Assembly: GCF_013035315.1 (NCBI RefSeq)
Contig: NZ_WQHP01000004.1
Location: 310,001-374,000 of the forward strand
Direction of reading: 5' to 3'
DNA length: 64,000 nt
Origin: Ruegeria arenilitoris
GTDB taxonomy: Bacteria > Pseudomonadota > Alphaproteobacteria > Rhodobacterales > Rhodobacteraceae
Part shown: in pieces, positions 1 through 10,322 of the stretch
Layout: each line of letters opens with the position of its first letter
Numbering within the stretch: the stretch's first letter is position 1
The notes under the pieces: generated by a model
The model's input: only the letters and a program-made list of their open reading frames with translations
What the model was told of the DNA's origin: nothing
Databases searched by the model: none
Position numbers and translations under genes: made by a program

Positions 1-801
1 CTGCTTTTGCGCAGCCTGCAGATGTGGCAGGCGGTGGGCATAGTCTTCCGGGGAAAGCTTGGTAATCGCCTGCTGAATATCAGCCTCGGTCTCGCACAGG
101 ATCATGCCGGATGTATCCATGAAATCGCCGATATTCGGACACCCCCAATAGATCGGGACCGTCGAACACAGGATCGCGTCCGTCAGCTTTTCCGAAAAAT
201 AGTTCCGCTCGCGCACATTCTCGATCACAACGGAGTAGCGATACGGGGCCAACCCGTCGGATTTTCGGTCAAACGGCGTGTAGCCACGCCCCATGATATC
301 AACGTCGGCCCCCGTTTCGCGCACCCAGTCAATCACCGAATGGCGCAGCTGGTGCCCCTCGAGGTCGCGTTTTGCCGAAGCGATCAGCGAACAGGACTCT
401 GTTTTTTGAACGTCAAGATCGCGCCAATCCGGCACCATCGTCACGCCATAGGGCAGAAACACCGCGTTCGGGATATTCTGCAATAGAACGTCGTGAAACG
501 TCAGAACCCGAAAGAACCGCCGCCAAGTATAGCGCAACATCCGATCATGCTTGGCGTGAATAGCCGAGGGTTCGCCCATCATCAGAGATATCTGCGCACG
601 GGTACCCCGGCGCAGGCGCAGATGGACGGTCGAATTGGGGTACATGATCAGGTGGTCCGTACGGTCCAGATCGCCCAGGGTCTTCCCTAACAGCCGATCC
701 GGGCAGCCCTCTGGCCAGATTAGCTCGGACAACGGGACCGAGGACAGTTTTGGTCCCAAGCGATGTCCATAAGGCAGAATTGCAATCGCGGGTTCCGTCA
801 T
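1..801 (-). CDS. Glycosyltransferase family 10 (fucosyltransferase-like), 3' end beyond window
   Basis: An open frame reads leftward from an ATG at 801 through the window edge, giving 267 codons without a stop. Residues about 191-225 read VVIENVRERNYFSEKLTDAI and then a TVPIYWGCPNIGDF stretch. That is the GDP-fucose-binding signature of GT10 alpha-1,3-fucosyltransferases (E-N, S-E-K, P-x-Y-W-G). The family transfers fucose or a related 6-deoxysugar to surface glycans; the acceptor here is unknown. The ATG overlaps the stop of the upstream PhzF-like gene by four bases (ATGA), which suggests translational coupling. The C-terminus is missing only because the window ends. Confidence 0.85.
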   Translation of the reverse strand, partial: MTEPAIAILPYGHRLGPKLSSVPLSELIWPEGCPDRLLGKTLGDLDRTDHLIMYPNSTVHLRLRRGTRAQISLMMGEPSAIHAKHDRMLRYTWRRFFRVLTFHDVLLQNIPNAVFLPYGVTMVPDWRDLDVQKTESCSLIASAKRDLEGHQLRHSVIDWVRETGADVDIMGRGYTPFDRKSDGLAPYRYSVVIENVRERNYFSEKLTDAILCSTVPIYWGCPNIGDFMDTSGMILCETEADIQQAITKLSPEDYAHRLPHLQAAQKQ

Positions 802-1685
802 GACGCAGGCCCAGGCAGATCGACCTGGCCGCGCATCAGCACATAGCCCTGCCCCGCCACTTTGATACCTGCCATCGCATCCGCCGGTCCTACGCGGGTC
901 ACGGTCGCCCAGCCTGGACGCCCCATGTTGTGGCCCTGCTCGGCAACAAAGCTGTCTTTGGGCATGAGCCCATATTTCCAAAGATAGGCTGCCATGGCTC
1001 CTGTCGCGGATCCGGTGAACGGGTCTTCGGGCGGGCTGGGCGGCAGCATCAGCAGGCGCGAGAACGTATCACCTGCACTTGTTGCGCCTTCCAGGGTCAC
1101 AAGGAACGGTTCGGCCATGTCTGACCCGGAATAGCCTGCTTTTGCAGCGACCTCGCGCAGCGGACCTTCGTTCAGCTTGGCCGCCCGCAGCGCGTCGTGA
1201 TCGCGCAGAACGGTGATGCAGAACGGCAGCCCCGTCGAAACGAATTGCGGAGCGGAAATGATCGCGCTTGCTGGAAGGCCGATGGTGCTGGCGACCAGAT
1301 CAGCGGGCACCATTAAACCAAACTGCGGGGCAACCTGCGTCATCTCGATCTCATCCCCGTTGAGCTGGATCGGCACAATCCCGGCCCCGGTTTCAAGCGT
1401 CAGCGCATCGCCCTGAAACAGCCCCCGCGACCGCATGGCTGCGACCGTTGCGATGGTGGGATGTCCGGCAAAGGGAATCTCACGGCTGGCCAGGAAGTAC
1501 CGAACCCGAACATCGGCGACCTCTGACGGACCGGTAAAGGTGCATTCGACCAGTGACGTCTCGCGCACATAGGCCATACAGACGTCTTCGGACAACGCGG
1601 CTCCACCGTGGACCACGGCGCAGCCATTTCCGCCAAATGCGCGGCCGGTGAACGCGTCCACCCAGTCAAAATCAAACCAGCTCAT
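798..1685 (-). CDS. PhzF family isomerase/epimerase
   Basis: A 295-residue protein of the PhzF/diaminopimelate-epimerase-like fold. The N-terminal half carries DAFTGRAFGGNGCAVV and a R-E-T-S motif with Glu42, the position of the catalytic acid in PhzF. The second half has a GHPTIAT motif and the typical DPFTGSATGAM loop. Family members move protons on hydroxyanthranilate-like or amino-acid-like substrates; most bacterial copies have no known substrate, and no phenazine genes are nearby. I chose the ATG at 1685 because the 13 residues upstream are not family-like. It ends in a 4-bp overlap with the GT10 gene, so the two are probably cotranslated. Confidence 0.85.
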   Translation of the reverse strand: MSWFDFDWVDAFTGRAFGGNGCAVVHGGAALSEDVCMAYVRETSLVECTFTGPSEVADVRVRYFLASREIPFAGHPTIATVAAMRSRGLFQGDALTLETGAGIVPIQLNGDEIEMTQVAPQFGLMVPADLVASTIGLPASAIISAPQFVSTGLPFCITVLRDHDALRAAKLNEGPLREVAAKAGYSGSDMAEPFLVTLEGATSAGDTFSRLLMLPPSPPEDPFTGSATGAMAAYLWKYGLMPKDSFVAEQGHNMGRPGWATVTRVGPADAMAGIKVAGQGYVLMRGQVDLPGPAS

Positions 1686-1779
1686 TCTTGATGCCCCTGC
1701 TCTGCGACACGTGTTGGGTCGCATATCTCACCCGTGGGGCGGCGGATGTCACGCGAAAATCACGCGCAGCGGGGCCGTT

Positions 1780-2004
1780 TCAGTGAACGGCCACCGGCGA
1801 GAAATCGTGTTCGCGCGCCAAGACAAAGGCCAGCTTGCGATCGGCAACCAGCGCCAATTGCTGCCCATCCGAGTCGTGCACCGCATAAAGCTGATCCAGA
1901 TCGCCAGCCTGTTCGCGCACTTCGCGCGGCAGATCAGCAACGTCGACAGCCTTCACGTAAACAATACGATCGCCTTCAGTGTTAATCTCAATCGGTGTAT
2001 TCAT
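1780..2004 (-). CDS. DUF1150 family protein
   Basis: A 74-residue acidic protein resembling DUF1150, a small family of alphaproteobacteria with no known function. It carries a YVKAVDVADLPREVREQA segment and a C-terminal REHDFSPVAVH. It starts five bases after the hsp20 stop, so the two are almost certainly one transcript, and a stress-related or chaperone-accessory role is inferred from that. A GC-rich inverted repeat (1773-1792) spans the stop codon but has no clear T-tract, so it may be only a weak terminator. Confidence 0.8.
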   Translation of the reverse strand: MNTPIEINTEGDRIVYVKAVDVADLPREVREQAGDLDQLYAVHDSDGQQLALVADRKLAFVLAREHDFSPVAVH

Positions 2005-2009
2005 TGCTC

Positions 2010-2423
2010 CTACCCCTTCCGTATATTGATTGTCTGAACCACGGTTTCCGGCACGGCGCGGGTCAGATCCACATGCAGCAGACCGTTTTCCATAATCGCC
2101 TCGCCCACCTCGACACCATCAGCCAGCACAAACATGCGCTGGAACTGACGCGCCGCGATGCCACGGTGCAGAAAGATGCGCCCCTCGCTGTCGTCGCGTT
2201 GACGGCCCCGGATCACCAGTTGACGATCCTCGATGGTAATCGACAGGTCCTCTTCCGCAAAACCGGCCACGGCCAGAGTGATGCGATAGGAAAAATCCGA
2301 GGTCTGTTCGATGTTATAGGGCGGGTACCCTTCGTTGCCAGCCTTTGCAGACCGTTCCAGAAGGCGTTCCAATTGCTCGAACCCCAAAAGATGCGGGTAT
2401 GAGCCAAGAGTAAGTTTTGACAC
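2010..2423 (-). CDS. Small heat shock protein, Hsp20/alpha-crystallin family
   Basis: A 137-residue holdase chaperone of the IbpA type. The N-terminal arm contains LLGFEQLERLLE, the alpha-crystallin domain occupies roughly residues 35-125, and the C-terminal I-x-I anchor is visible in TINIRKG. I take the GTG at 2423 as start: an AAAGGACG ribosome site lies just upstream and the protein then begins VSKLTLGSYPHLL as in relatives. The frame is open about 100 codons further upstream, but that part is not protein-like. It heads the hsp20-DUF1150 unit, with an RpoH-like promoter at 2491-2520. Confidence 0.9.
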   Translation of the reverse strand: MSKLTLGSYPHLLGFEQLERLLERSAKAGNEGYPPYNIEQTSDFSYRITLAVAGFAEEDLSITIEDRQLVIRGRQRDDSEGRIFLHRGIAARQFQRMFVLADGVEVGEAIMENGLLHVDLTRAVPETVVQTINIRKG

Positions 2424-2490
2424 GTATTTTCGTCCTTTATTGCCAAAGCGACGTGTGGTGCGGCCCCGTTCTGGCAACCGCGTATGATAG

Positions 2491-2520
2491 AATATGGGAA
2501 TATGCAGGGATGTCCACAAG
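2491..2520 (-). promoter_or_regulatory. Putative RpoH (sigma32) promoter for hsp20
   Basis: On the minus strand CTTGTGG (2514-2520) is followed after 15 bases by CCCATATT (2491-2498). This fits the heat-shock pattern CTTGAAA, N13-17, CCCCATNT with three mismatches in the -35 part. It lies about 70 bases upstream of the hsp20 GTG, in the divergent region shared with the DUF465 gene. It is a motif match only. Confidence 0.55.
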
Positions 2521-2587
2521 GTCTGGCGGGATAAAGCCTGACACACTATCTTGTGTGGTAAGCACCACAGCAACGACCGAGTCGCCC

Positions 2588-2812
2588 ATGAACGCGCCCA
2601 CTGACATTTCGATGAAAACAGACGAAGTTCTTCGGGTCGAGCTTGAGGTGTTCCGCCGCCAACACCGCGACCTGGACGAAGCGATCGAGGCGCTTCAGGC
2701 CACCGGCACCTCGGATCAGCTGACAATCAAGCGTTTGAAAAAACAGAAATTGCGGCTCAAGGACATCATTCGTCTGATCGAAGACCGCCTGACCCCGGAC
2801 ATCATCGCCTGA
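2588..2812 (+). CDS. DUF465 (YdcH-like) small coiled-coil protein
   Basis: A 74-residue charged protein, almost entirely predicted helix. The core RRQHRDLDEAIEALQ and the C-terminal KRLKKQKLRLKDII are typical of the DUF465/YdcH family. Function is not established. The ATG at 2588 is chosen, although a second ATG at 2612 would also give a family-sized product. It sits five bases upstream of the purEK promoter and on the same strand, so some purEK transcription may start from its own promoter. Confidence 0.85.
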   Translation: MNAPTDISMKTDEVLRVELEVFRRQHRDLDEAIEALQATGTSDQLTIKRLKKQKLRLKDIIRLIEDRLTPDIIA

Positions 2813-2816
2813 CGCA

Positions 2817-2844
2817 TTGCCTCGAAGTCGGATTTGGCTATAGT
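2817..2844 (+). promoter_or_regulatory. Probable sigma70 promoter of purEK
   Basis: TTGCCT (2817-2822) and TATAGT (2839-2844) are separated by 16 bases and lie 35 bases upstream of the purE ATG, directly after the DUF465 stop. No purine riboswitch or PurR-like operator was recognised between promoter and start codon. Confidence 0.6.
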
Positions 2845-2878
2845 GCGCGCTCTCTCAGCAGGCAGGGGCATTAAGCGG

Positions 2879-3367
2879 ATGAGCGATGTGAAAGTGGGGA
2901 TCATCATGGGCAGCCAGTCGGACTGGCCCACGATGAAGGAAGCTGCGGATATTCTGGATGAACTGGGCGTTGCTTATGAAAAACGCATCGTGTCCGCCCA
3001 CCGTACCCCGGATCGCCTTTGGGACTATGGCAAAACCGCTGTTGAGCGTGGCCTGGATGTGATTATCGCGGGCGCAGGCGGAGCCGCGCATCTGCCGGGA
3101 ATGATGGCATCCAAAACACGCGTGCCAGTGATCGGCGTTCCGGTTCAGACACGGGCCCTGTCCGGTGTCGACTCGCTCTACTCCATCGTACAGATGCCCA
3201 AGGGCTTCCCTGTCGCAACGATGGCGATTGGTGCCGCCGGTGGTGCCAATGCAGGTCTGATGGCGGCTGGTATCCTAGCGCTACAGGACGCGGCACTGGC
3301 CGAGCGATTGGACGCTTGGCGCGCTGCTTTGTCGGCCTCAATCCCTGAGGAGCCTGTCGATGAGTGA
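2879..3367 (+). CDS. purE: N5-carboxyaminoimidazole ribonucleotide mutase (PurE, class I)
   Basis: A 162-residue cytoplasmic enzyme that converts N5-CAIR to CAIR in de novo purine synthesis. Class I signatures are clear: GSQSDWPTM near residue 12, SAHRTPDR around residue 40, and [15 protein letters not shown]. The ATG at 2879 gives the usual N-terminus ([15 protein letters not shown]). The gene overlaps purK by eight bases, which fits the consecutive steps they catalyse. Confidence 0.97.
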   Translation: MSDVKVGIIMGSQSDWPTMKEAADILDELGVAYEKRIVSAHRTPDRLWDYGKTAVERGLDVIIAGAGGAAHLPGMMASKTRVPVIGVPVQTRALSGVDSLYSIVQMPKGFPVATMAIGAAGGANAGLMAAGILALQDAALAERLDAWRAALSASIPEEPVDE

Positions 3368-4427
3368 AGCACTGAAGCCCGGCGCTACGATTGGAATTCT
3401 GGGTGGCGGCCAACTGGGCCGGATGCTGTCGGTTGCGGCGGCGCGTCTTGGCTTTGTCACGCATATCTATGAACCCGGTGCGAACCCTCCGGCCGGGCAA
3501 GTGGCAGATCGGGTGACGACGGCGGCCTACGATGACGCCGATGCGCTGAAGGCATTTGCCCAATCGGTCGATGTCATCACCTATGAGTTTGAAAACATCC
3601 CGACCGAGGCGCTGGATCTGCTCGAGGCTCATCGCCCCATTCGCCCGGGCCGCGAGGCGCTGCGCGTCAGTCAGGACCGTTTGACTGAAAAGACGTTTTT
3701 GCAGGGGCTTGGCCTGAAGACCGCACCGTTTGAGGACATTACCGATCTGGACAGCCTGAAGGCTGCGATCGATCAGATCGGCACGCCCGCCATTCTGAAA
3801 ACCCGACGTTTCGGCTATGACGGCAAGGGGCAAGCCCGCCTGCGCAGCCCCGAGGATGCCGAGGCCGCCCTGTCCGATATGGCCGGTGCGCCTGCGATCC
3901 TCGAAGGGTTCGTAGATTTCAGCCACGAGGTTTCGGTCATCGCGGCCCGTGGAGTGGATGGTCAGGTGGCCTGTTTCGACCCCGGTGAGAACGTGCACCG
4001 CGATGGCATCCTGCACACCACCACAGTCCCTGCCCGCCTTGCCCCAGCGCAGCGCACCGATGCGGTTCTGCTGGCCGCAAACATCCTTAACGCGCTGGAC
4101 TATGTCGGCGTTATGGGGGTGGAACTGTTCGTCACCCCGCAAGGTTTGATCGTGAACGAGATCGCGCCGCGTGTGCACAACTCGGGCCATTGGACACAGA
4201 ACGGCTGCGCCGTGGATCAGTTTGAACAACACATCCGCGCCGTGGCCGGGTGGCCGCTCGGCGACGGGCAGCGGCATTCGGATGTCGTTATGGAGAACCT
4301 GATCGGCGACGATATGAGCCGGGTGCCGGACCTGGCCCGGGAACGCGACGTGGCCCTACATCTCTATGGCAAGGCCGAGGTCAAGGCAGGTCGCAAGATG
4401 GGCCATTTCAACCGCATCTCGCGCTAA
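3360..4427 (+). CDS. purK: N5-carboxyaminoimidazole ribonucleotide synthase (PurK)
   Basis: A 355-residue ATP-grasp enzyme making N5-CAIR from AIR, bicarbonate and ATP, the step before PurE. The N-terminal dinucleotide-like motif is [12 protein letters not shown], the ATP-grasp core includes [12 protein letters not shown], and [14 protein letters not shown] is the conserved metal/substrate motif. Length is normal. It ends one base before the convergent phnM stop, so the two transcripts have essentially no intergenic space. Confidence 0.97.
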   Translation: MSEALKPGATIGILGGGQLGRMLSVAAARLGFVTHIYEPGANPPAGQVADRVTTAAYDDADALKAFAQSVDVITYEFENIPTEALDLLEAHRPIRPGREALRVSQDRLTEKTFLQGLGLKTAPFEDITDLDSLKAAIDQIGTPAILKTRRFGYDGKGQARLRSPEDAEAALSDMAGAPAILEGFVDFSHEVSVIAARGVDGQVACFDPGENVHRDGILHTTTVPARLAPAQRTDAVLLAANILNALDYVGVMGVELFVTPQGLIVNEIAPRVHNSGHWTQNGCAVDQFEQHIRAVAGWPLGDGQRHSDVVMENLIGDDMSRVPDLARERDVALHLYGKAEVKAGRKMGHFNRISR

Positions 4428-4428
4428 G

Positions 4429-5580
4429 TCAACCTACGAACCGCGCGGCGATATCGCCCGACATAAAGCTGACCCGCCCGCTTGCAAGCGTGGCGGCGAC
4501 GCGCATTGATTCAGCTTCGAGAATGACGATGTCAGCGCGTTTCCCAACCGACAAATCCCCCCGATCAGAAAGCCCAAGCACACGCGCCGGGCCCGAGGAA
4601 ACCAATGCCCATGCCCCGGCCAGATCCAGCAGGCCCGACTTGGCCAGCATCAGCGCGGCGCGGCGCGGGCTGGGATAGTGATAGTCCGATGCCAGGGCAT
4701 CACACAGACCCATCGCAATCAGGTCCAGCGCACTGACATTACCCTTGTGCGACCCGCCGCGCACCACGTTGGGTGAGCCAAGAATAACGTGATCCCCGGC
4801 ACTGAGGGCAGCCTCGGCCGCCTCAAGCGTTTCGGGAAACTCCGCGATACGCGCTCCGCGCGCACGCCAATCAGAACGCGTTTGGGCCGTCGCATCGTCA
4901 TGGCTGCCCATTCGTACGCCCTGCTTGGCCAATGTTGCGCAGAGCGTGTCCAAAGCAGCCGGCACCTCATTCCGGCGGGCATGCATGGAGAGCAACATCT
5001 CAAAGTGCTTGTCCGGGTTCCGCCCGGCCTTGAGCGCTTGGCCCGTCAAACGCGGCGGCTTGCGCCCCTCGGCCAACCGATCATGCGGCAAGTGGTCATT
5101 GAACACCACATAGGGCACCTGCCATTCGGCAATCCGTTTAGGCAGATCAGCATACTCATCCAGCATATGGGTTTCGAACCGCAGTTGCGGCAGCAGATCC
5201 GTTAAAACCCGATCTTTGACCGAAGCAATCGCGCCGAACACCTGCCCCGCGAATTCCGGGCCGCGTACGCCGCCTTCCCAGCTGAGGAACTGGGCCAGAA
5301 CAGCGGTCGTGATACCGTTGGCGGCCAGTTCAGCTTCGACCGACAGGATGCCTTCGTCCATTTGCTTCATCGCCCCGCGTCGCGGCGCGATATGACGTTC
5401 GAACCCGTCCCCGTGCAGGTCGATGATCCCCGGCAGGACCAAATATCCCGACAGATCGATGGTACGACCGGAGGGGTCCGCCTGAACGACGCCGTAACCA
5501 ACGGACAGGTTTACGCGCGTCAGGCCTTGCTCCGGCAGCAGAACCTCTGCGCCGGTCAGCGTCATGGTTAGTGAAGTCAT
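4429..5580 (-). CDS. phnM: Alpha-D-ribose 1-methylphosphonate 5-triphosphate diphosphatase (PhnM)
   Basis: A 383-residue amidohydrolase-fold protein matching PhnM of the C-P lyase pathway, which releases pyrophosphate from the ribose triphosphate phosphonate intermediate. Visible marks are [15 protein letters not shown] with the metal-binding His pair, FNDHLP, GSHDDAT, and ASDYHYPSP. No phnGHIJKL, phnN or phosphonate transporter gene lies in the window, so here it is an isolated copy. Its ATG overlaps the stop of the upstream lipase-like gene by four bases. It could serve a core phn cluster elsewhere or have been repurposed. Confidence 0.9.
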   Translation of the reverse strand: MTSLTMTLTGAEVLLPEQGLTRVNLSVGYGVVQADPSGRTIDLSGYLVLPGIIDLHGDGFERHIAPRRGAMKQMDEGILSVEAELAANGITTAVLAQFLSWEGGVRGPEFAGQVFGAIASVKDRVLTDLLPQLRFETHMLDEYADLPKRIAEWQVPYVVFNDHLPHDRLAEGRKPPRLTGQALKAGRNPDKHFEMLLSMHARRNEVPAALDTLCATLAKQGVRMGSHDDATAQTRSDWRARGARIAEFPETLEAAEAALSAGDHVILGSPNVVRGGSHKGNVSALDLIAMGLCDALASDYHYPSPRRAALMLAKSGLLDLAGAWALVSSGPARVLGLSDRGDLSVGKRADIVILEAESMRVAATLASGRVSFMSGDIAARFVG

Positions 5581-6350
5581 TCAGAACGCTCCGAAGCGGG
5601 TTCCGAGCAATCCTGCCCAATGCAAATCTCATCAATGACGTCCATCACGCCGTCCAGCCAAGTGATCTGCGGATCGAATTGCCCGAATTCTATGAAATGC
5701 AACGCCTGCGCCATGACACGCGGGTTGTTCATCATGAACGTGTGGGTCACCGGCAGGACGATATGGTCGTTCATCCCCTCGACCCTGGTAGTCTCGACCG
5801 AAACCTTGCCGTCATCCGGCCCGTCGATCATCGATGAAAACAATGGGTTCAACGAGTTCTCACCCGCGATCACTCCTAATTCGAAATCCACAGGCGGCAG
5901 TTTTCGGGGAATACCTTCTGGTCCGGTTCCCAGCGCCAATCCGGCGGGGCCGTGCAGCATACCGAAAACCTCATAAGCGCCCAACTCATCCACCAACTGG
6001 CTGCCCTGATTGGGTGGCCCCAGCATCACGACGCGGCCCAGGTTTTCAGGGCTGTTGTCCTGCAACCAGTAGCGCAACAGGATACCTCCCATCGAATGCG
6101 CCACGACGTTGACACCGTCTTCGCCACATTGCGCAAAAGCATCGGGCAAGGTTTGCGCGGCCAGTTCCGGGATCGGCAGGTCAGTCGACGGATAACCGGG
6201 GCGCACGACCGAATATCCATGCGCCTTAAACAATTGCTCCATCACGGTAAACGATGCCTCGGTCCGCGCCAGACCATGCAGCAGCAGCACGCATTTGGCA
6301 TGCGCGATGGCCGGGACCAGTAACAGAAAGAGGGCAAGAAGATACCGCAT
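5577..6350 (-). CDS. Exported alpha/beta hydrolase (lipase-like)
   Basis: A 257-residue protein with an N-terminal signal peptide (residues 1-18, ending AIAHA) and an alpha/beta-hydrolase body. HG at 25-26 supplies the oxyanion region, AHSMGG places the nucleophile at Ser86, and a VTHTFMM segment near residue 210 may hold the catalytic His. Substrate unknown; the fold suggests a periplasmic esterase or lipase. It is translationally coupled to phnM by ATGA, an unusual pairing with no obvious metabolic link. Confidence 0.8.
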   Translation of the reverse strand: MRYLLALFLLLVPAIAHAKCVLLLHGLARTEASFTVMEQLFKAHGYSVVRPGYPSTDLPIPELAAQTLPDAFAQCGEDGVNVVAHSMGGILLRYWLQDNSPENLGRVVMLGPPNQGSQLVDELGAYEVFGMLHGPAGLALGTGPEGIPRKLPPVDFELGVIAGENSLNPLFSSMIDGPDDGKVSVETTRVEGMNDHIVLPVTHTFMMNNPRVMAQALHFIEFGQFDPQITWLDGVMDVIDEICIGQDCSEPASERSE

Positions 6351-6388
6351 AGCCGCCAGATAAGGCCAAAGATCGTACGAATAAACCC

Positions 6389-7231
6389 CTAGCGCGAGGT
6401 CACGTGCAAAACGGCCAGCGCAATCCCGCCCAGAACCAACACAGCGCCCACGACCAAACGCAGGCTGGCGACCTCACCCAAAAGGATGACCCCGCCGACA
6501 ATAGCGATGATCGGAACACTCAATTGAACGACCGCCGCTGTGGTCGGGGCCAGTTGCCGCAACACCCGATACCACAGCGCATATCCCATTCCGGATGTCA
6601 CACCACCTGACAGCGCAGCCAACAGGTAGCCGTTCGCCGTCATGTGCCAGGCTCCACCGGTCGCGACCAAGGCCAGAGCGGTCACCGGCAGGGCCACGAC
6701 AAAATTGGCCGCTGTGCCTGACAGGGCATCCGGTTCGGATTTCCCGACCAGCGAATAGATCGCCCAACCGACCCCAGCCGCCACCATCAACGCCGCCCCC
6801 GCCGTATCGACCTGAACCGTCCCGGTCGGCCACAATACATAGGCCAGCCCCAGCAACGCGATTGCAGCTCCGGCGATCTGGCGCAAGGTTGGCGTTATGC
6901 CCGTTGTTGAAGTCACCGCGAACATGGTGATCTGCACCACGCCGAACAGGATCAGCGCCCCAAGCCCTGCGTCCAGCGACAGATACGCCAGTGAAAAGCC
7001 AATCATATACAGCGACAAGGACCCCGCGCCAGCGACCCTGCGACGGTTGAGCAATGGCAGAGATCCTGCCCGCAGCAGAACCAGACACGCCAGAACCACA
7101 GCCCCTGCCAGTACCCGCACCACGGCGAAAGCGGTCGGGTCGCTGGCACCGCTGTCAATCGCCATACGATTCAGTATCGAATTGGCCGCAAAGGCACACA
7201 TGGTCAAAGCAGTGAGCAGGAACAGTTTCAT
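6389..7231 (-). CDS. DMT superfamily transporter (EamA family)
   Basis: A 280-residue integral membrane protein with about ten hydrophobic helices in two EamA repeats. The second repeat shows [18 protein letters not shown] and a [15 protein letters not shown] motif typical of drug/metabolite exporters. The solute cannot be read from sequence. It stands alone, downstream of the groESL terminator and upstream of the lipase-phnM pair. Confidence 0.88.
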   Translation of the reverse strand: MKLFLLTALTMCAFAANSILNRMAIDSGASDPTAFAVVRVLAGAVVLACLVLLRAGSLPLLNRRRVAGAGSLSLYMIGFSLAYLSLDAGLGALILFGVVQITMFAVTSTTGITPTLRQIAGAAIALLGLAYVLWPTGTVQVDTAGAALMVAAGVGWAIYSLVGKSEPDALSGTAANFVVALPVTALALVATGGAWHMTANGYLLAALSGGVTSGMGYALWYRVLRQLAPTTAAVVQLSVPIIAIVGGVILLGEVASLRLVVGAVLVLGGIALAVLHVTSR

Positions 7232-7293
7232 ATCAAACGCATAGCCGTTTCAGAGTGCATTGGACACTCACATTCATGCGCGAAGCGTGAAAC

Positions 7294-7324
7294 ACAAAAA
7301 ATGGGACCGCCGGATGGCGACCCC
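7294..7324 (-). terminator. Intrinsic terminator of groES-groEL
   Basis: Read on the minus strand, a 9-bp stem (arms 7316-7324 and 7303-7311, two G-U pairs) with a 4-base loop is followed by an A and six T (plus-strand A-run 7296-7301). It lies about 85 bases after the groEL stop and upstream of the EamA gene. Confidence 0.75.
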
Positions 7325-7405
7325 ACTGAATTGATTTGGGCTTTCCCTTTCGGCAGCCTGGCCTGAAGGCCAAGCGCCTGTCGGGGCCGTCAGAATTCGA
7401 CGTGC

Positions 7406-9082
<1,677 letters not shown>

Positions 9083-9101
9083 TCAGAGAAAGCGGGTTCG
9101 C

Positions 9102-9389
9102 TTACTCGATGATCCCCATGATGTCGCTTTCTTTCATCATCAGCAGCTCTTCGCCGTCGACCTGAACCTCGGTGCCCGACCATTTGCCGAACAGGATCTT
9201 GTCGCCAGCTTTTACAGCCATTGCGATCAGCTCGCCGCTGTCCTTGCGTGCGCCTTCGCCGGTTGCAACGACTTCGCCTTCGCTGGGCTTTTCTTTTGCG
9301 CTGTCGGGAATGATCAGGCCGCCTGCGGTTTTCTCTTCGCTTTCAACGCGACGAACCAGCACACGGTCATGAAGCGGTTTCAATGCCAT
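9102..9389 (-). CDS. groS: 10 kDa co-chaperonin GroES
   Basis: A 95-residue lid subunit for GroEL. It has the usual N-terminus [14 protein letters not shown], a mobile loop around [17 protein letters not shown], and the C-terminal [14 protein letters not shown]. An AAGGAGCTGCAAAG ribosome site precedes the ATG. It is the first gene of the groESL operon. Confidence 0.99.
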   Translation of the reverse strand: MALKPLHDRVLVRRVESEEKTAGGLIIPDSAKEKPSEGEVVATGEGARKDSGELIAMAVKAGDKILFGKWSGTEVQVDGEELLMMKESDIMGIIE

Positions 9390-9447
9390 CTTTGCAGCTC
9401 CTTGGGCTCAAAGTTTATTAATCCTCCCCTCGCCAGTCGGCGAGGTG

Positions 9448-9474
9448 TTAGCACTCTGGTATTGAGAGTGATAA
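9448..9474 (-). promoter_or_regulatory. CIRCE operator (HrcA binding site) of groESL
   Basis: The inverted repeat TTAGCACTC, nine bases, GAGTGATAA (plus-strand reading) matches the CIRCE consensus TTAGCACTC-N9-GAGTGCTAA with one mismatch in the right arm. It lies 59-85 bases upstream of groES and just downstream of the putative promoter, where HrcA repressor would block transcription until heat shock. No hrcA gene is in the window. Confidence 0.95.
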
Positions 9475-9481
9475 CGACGCA

Positions 9482-9510
9482 TAGCTAGGAGGTCTCAAAC
9501 CCCGAGTCAA
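9482..9510 (-). promoter_or_regulatory. Putative groESL promoter
   Basis: On the minus strand TTGACT (9505-9510) is followed after 17 bases by TAGCTA (9482-9487). The -35 is good; the -10 is poor. CIRCE begins eight bases downstream, a common position for a HrcA-controlled promoter. Confidence 0.45.
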
Positions 9511-9541
9511 CAAGCTGTGATGGATTTTTTGGCAAATTGGC

Positions 9542-10216
9542 TCAGTCTGGCTGATCCCAACTGTAGGCCCAATGTTTCAGGCCTTCCCGCCCTGCTTCGG
9601 TCAGAGCATAGATGCCCTTTTCGACCTTTTCGAACCAACCGTAGTGATTTTCCCGCATCAACCGCGTGGCTGCGGATACGCCGGTCGCATGCGCGACCTC
9701 GGCACCCTTGGTCTCTCCGTTTTCGGCCAGATGTGCCGCGCACCGAAGGGCATCCTGACGGTAGGCCGTCACGATCCCATGCCGCGTTGCGCCGCCCGCG
9801 TTGGGGTCACCTTCCAACCGATCGAATTCGCGCAACAGGCGCGCAGCTTTTACCTTGTTCTTGCGCGGCGCGTAAGGTCCGGGGTCGCATTGCACCTCAA
9901 CCGCGCCGTCGGCCCGCACGGTGATCAACCCAATCCCCAGCCTGCGGCATAGCGCCAGATTGTCCTTGAGCGCCCGCCGGGCCGTTTTCCCCTTGGGCTT
10001 GCATACGCCGATGTAAACCTGATCGGTCACCTTCAGCCGAGTGATCGCCTGATGGAACAAAGCCAATGAAAACCTCAGCTTCAACTCGACAATCACGGGG
10101 TCACCCCCCTCGCGCACGGCGACAATATCGGCCGCGCCAACCTCGCCTTTGACGGTATAACCCTGACGCTCTAACAGCGCCTTGATCGGGGGGTAGAGAT
10201 CCTGCTCACGCTCCAT
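9542..10216 (-). CDS. DUF2161 family protein with PD-(D/E)xK-like core
   Basis: A 224-residue protein resembling DUF2161, sometimes annotated as a phosphodiesterase. Residues 25-46 show E25, D30 in GAADIVAV and E44-L-K46 in VIVELK, the D...ExK arrangement of restriction-endonuclease-like nucleases. The C-terminal third (about 150-224) looks like a small winged-helix domain, with VAHATGVSAATRLMRENHYG. A nucleic-acid function is inferred; no partner gene such as a methylase or helicase is adjacent. The start is the ATG at 10216. Confidence 0.75.
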   Translation of the reverse strand: MEREQDLYPPIKALLERQGYTVKGEVGAADIVAVREGGDPVIVELKLRFSLALFHQAITRLKVTDQVYIGVCKPKGKTARRALKDNLALCRRLGIGLITVRADGAVEVQCDPGPYAPRKNKVKAARLLREFDRLEGDPNAGGATRHGIVTAYRQDALRCAAHLAENGETKGAEVAHATGVSAATRLMRENHYGWFEKVEKGIYALTEAGREGLKHWAYSWDQPD

Positions 10217-10322
10217 TGCGCCATGCTATGCAAAATTGCCGCGAATGCCAGACATCACCTGCGCCCGTCTTGATCACGCCGCTACGCCAAGGCAATGTCG
10301 CACCGAAGTAGAAGTTTTCGGG

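Noticed and set aside
1773-1792. Terminator at the end of DUF1150
   Set aside because: The 7-bp inverted repeat is perfect but overlaps the stop codon and has no T-tract on the minus strand.
2010-2726. An N-terminally extended Hsp20 of 238 residues
   Set aside because: The extra 101 residues are not family-like and overlap the divergent promoter region. GTG 2423 with a good ribosome site fits better.
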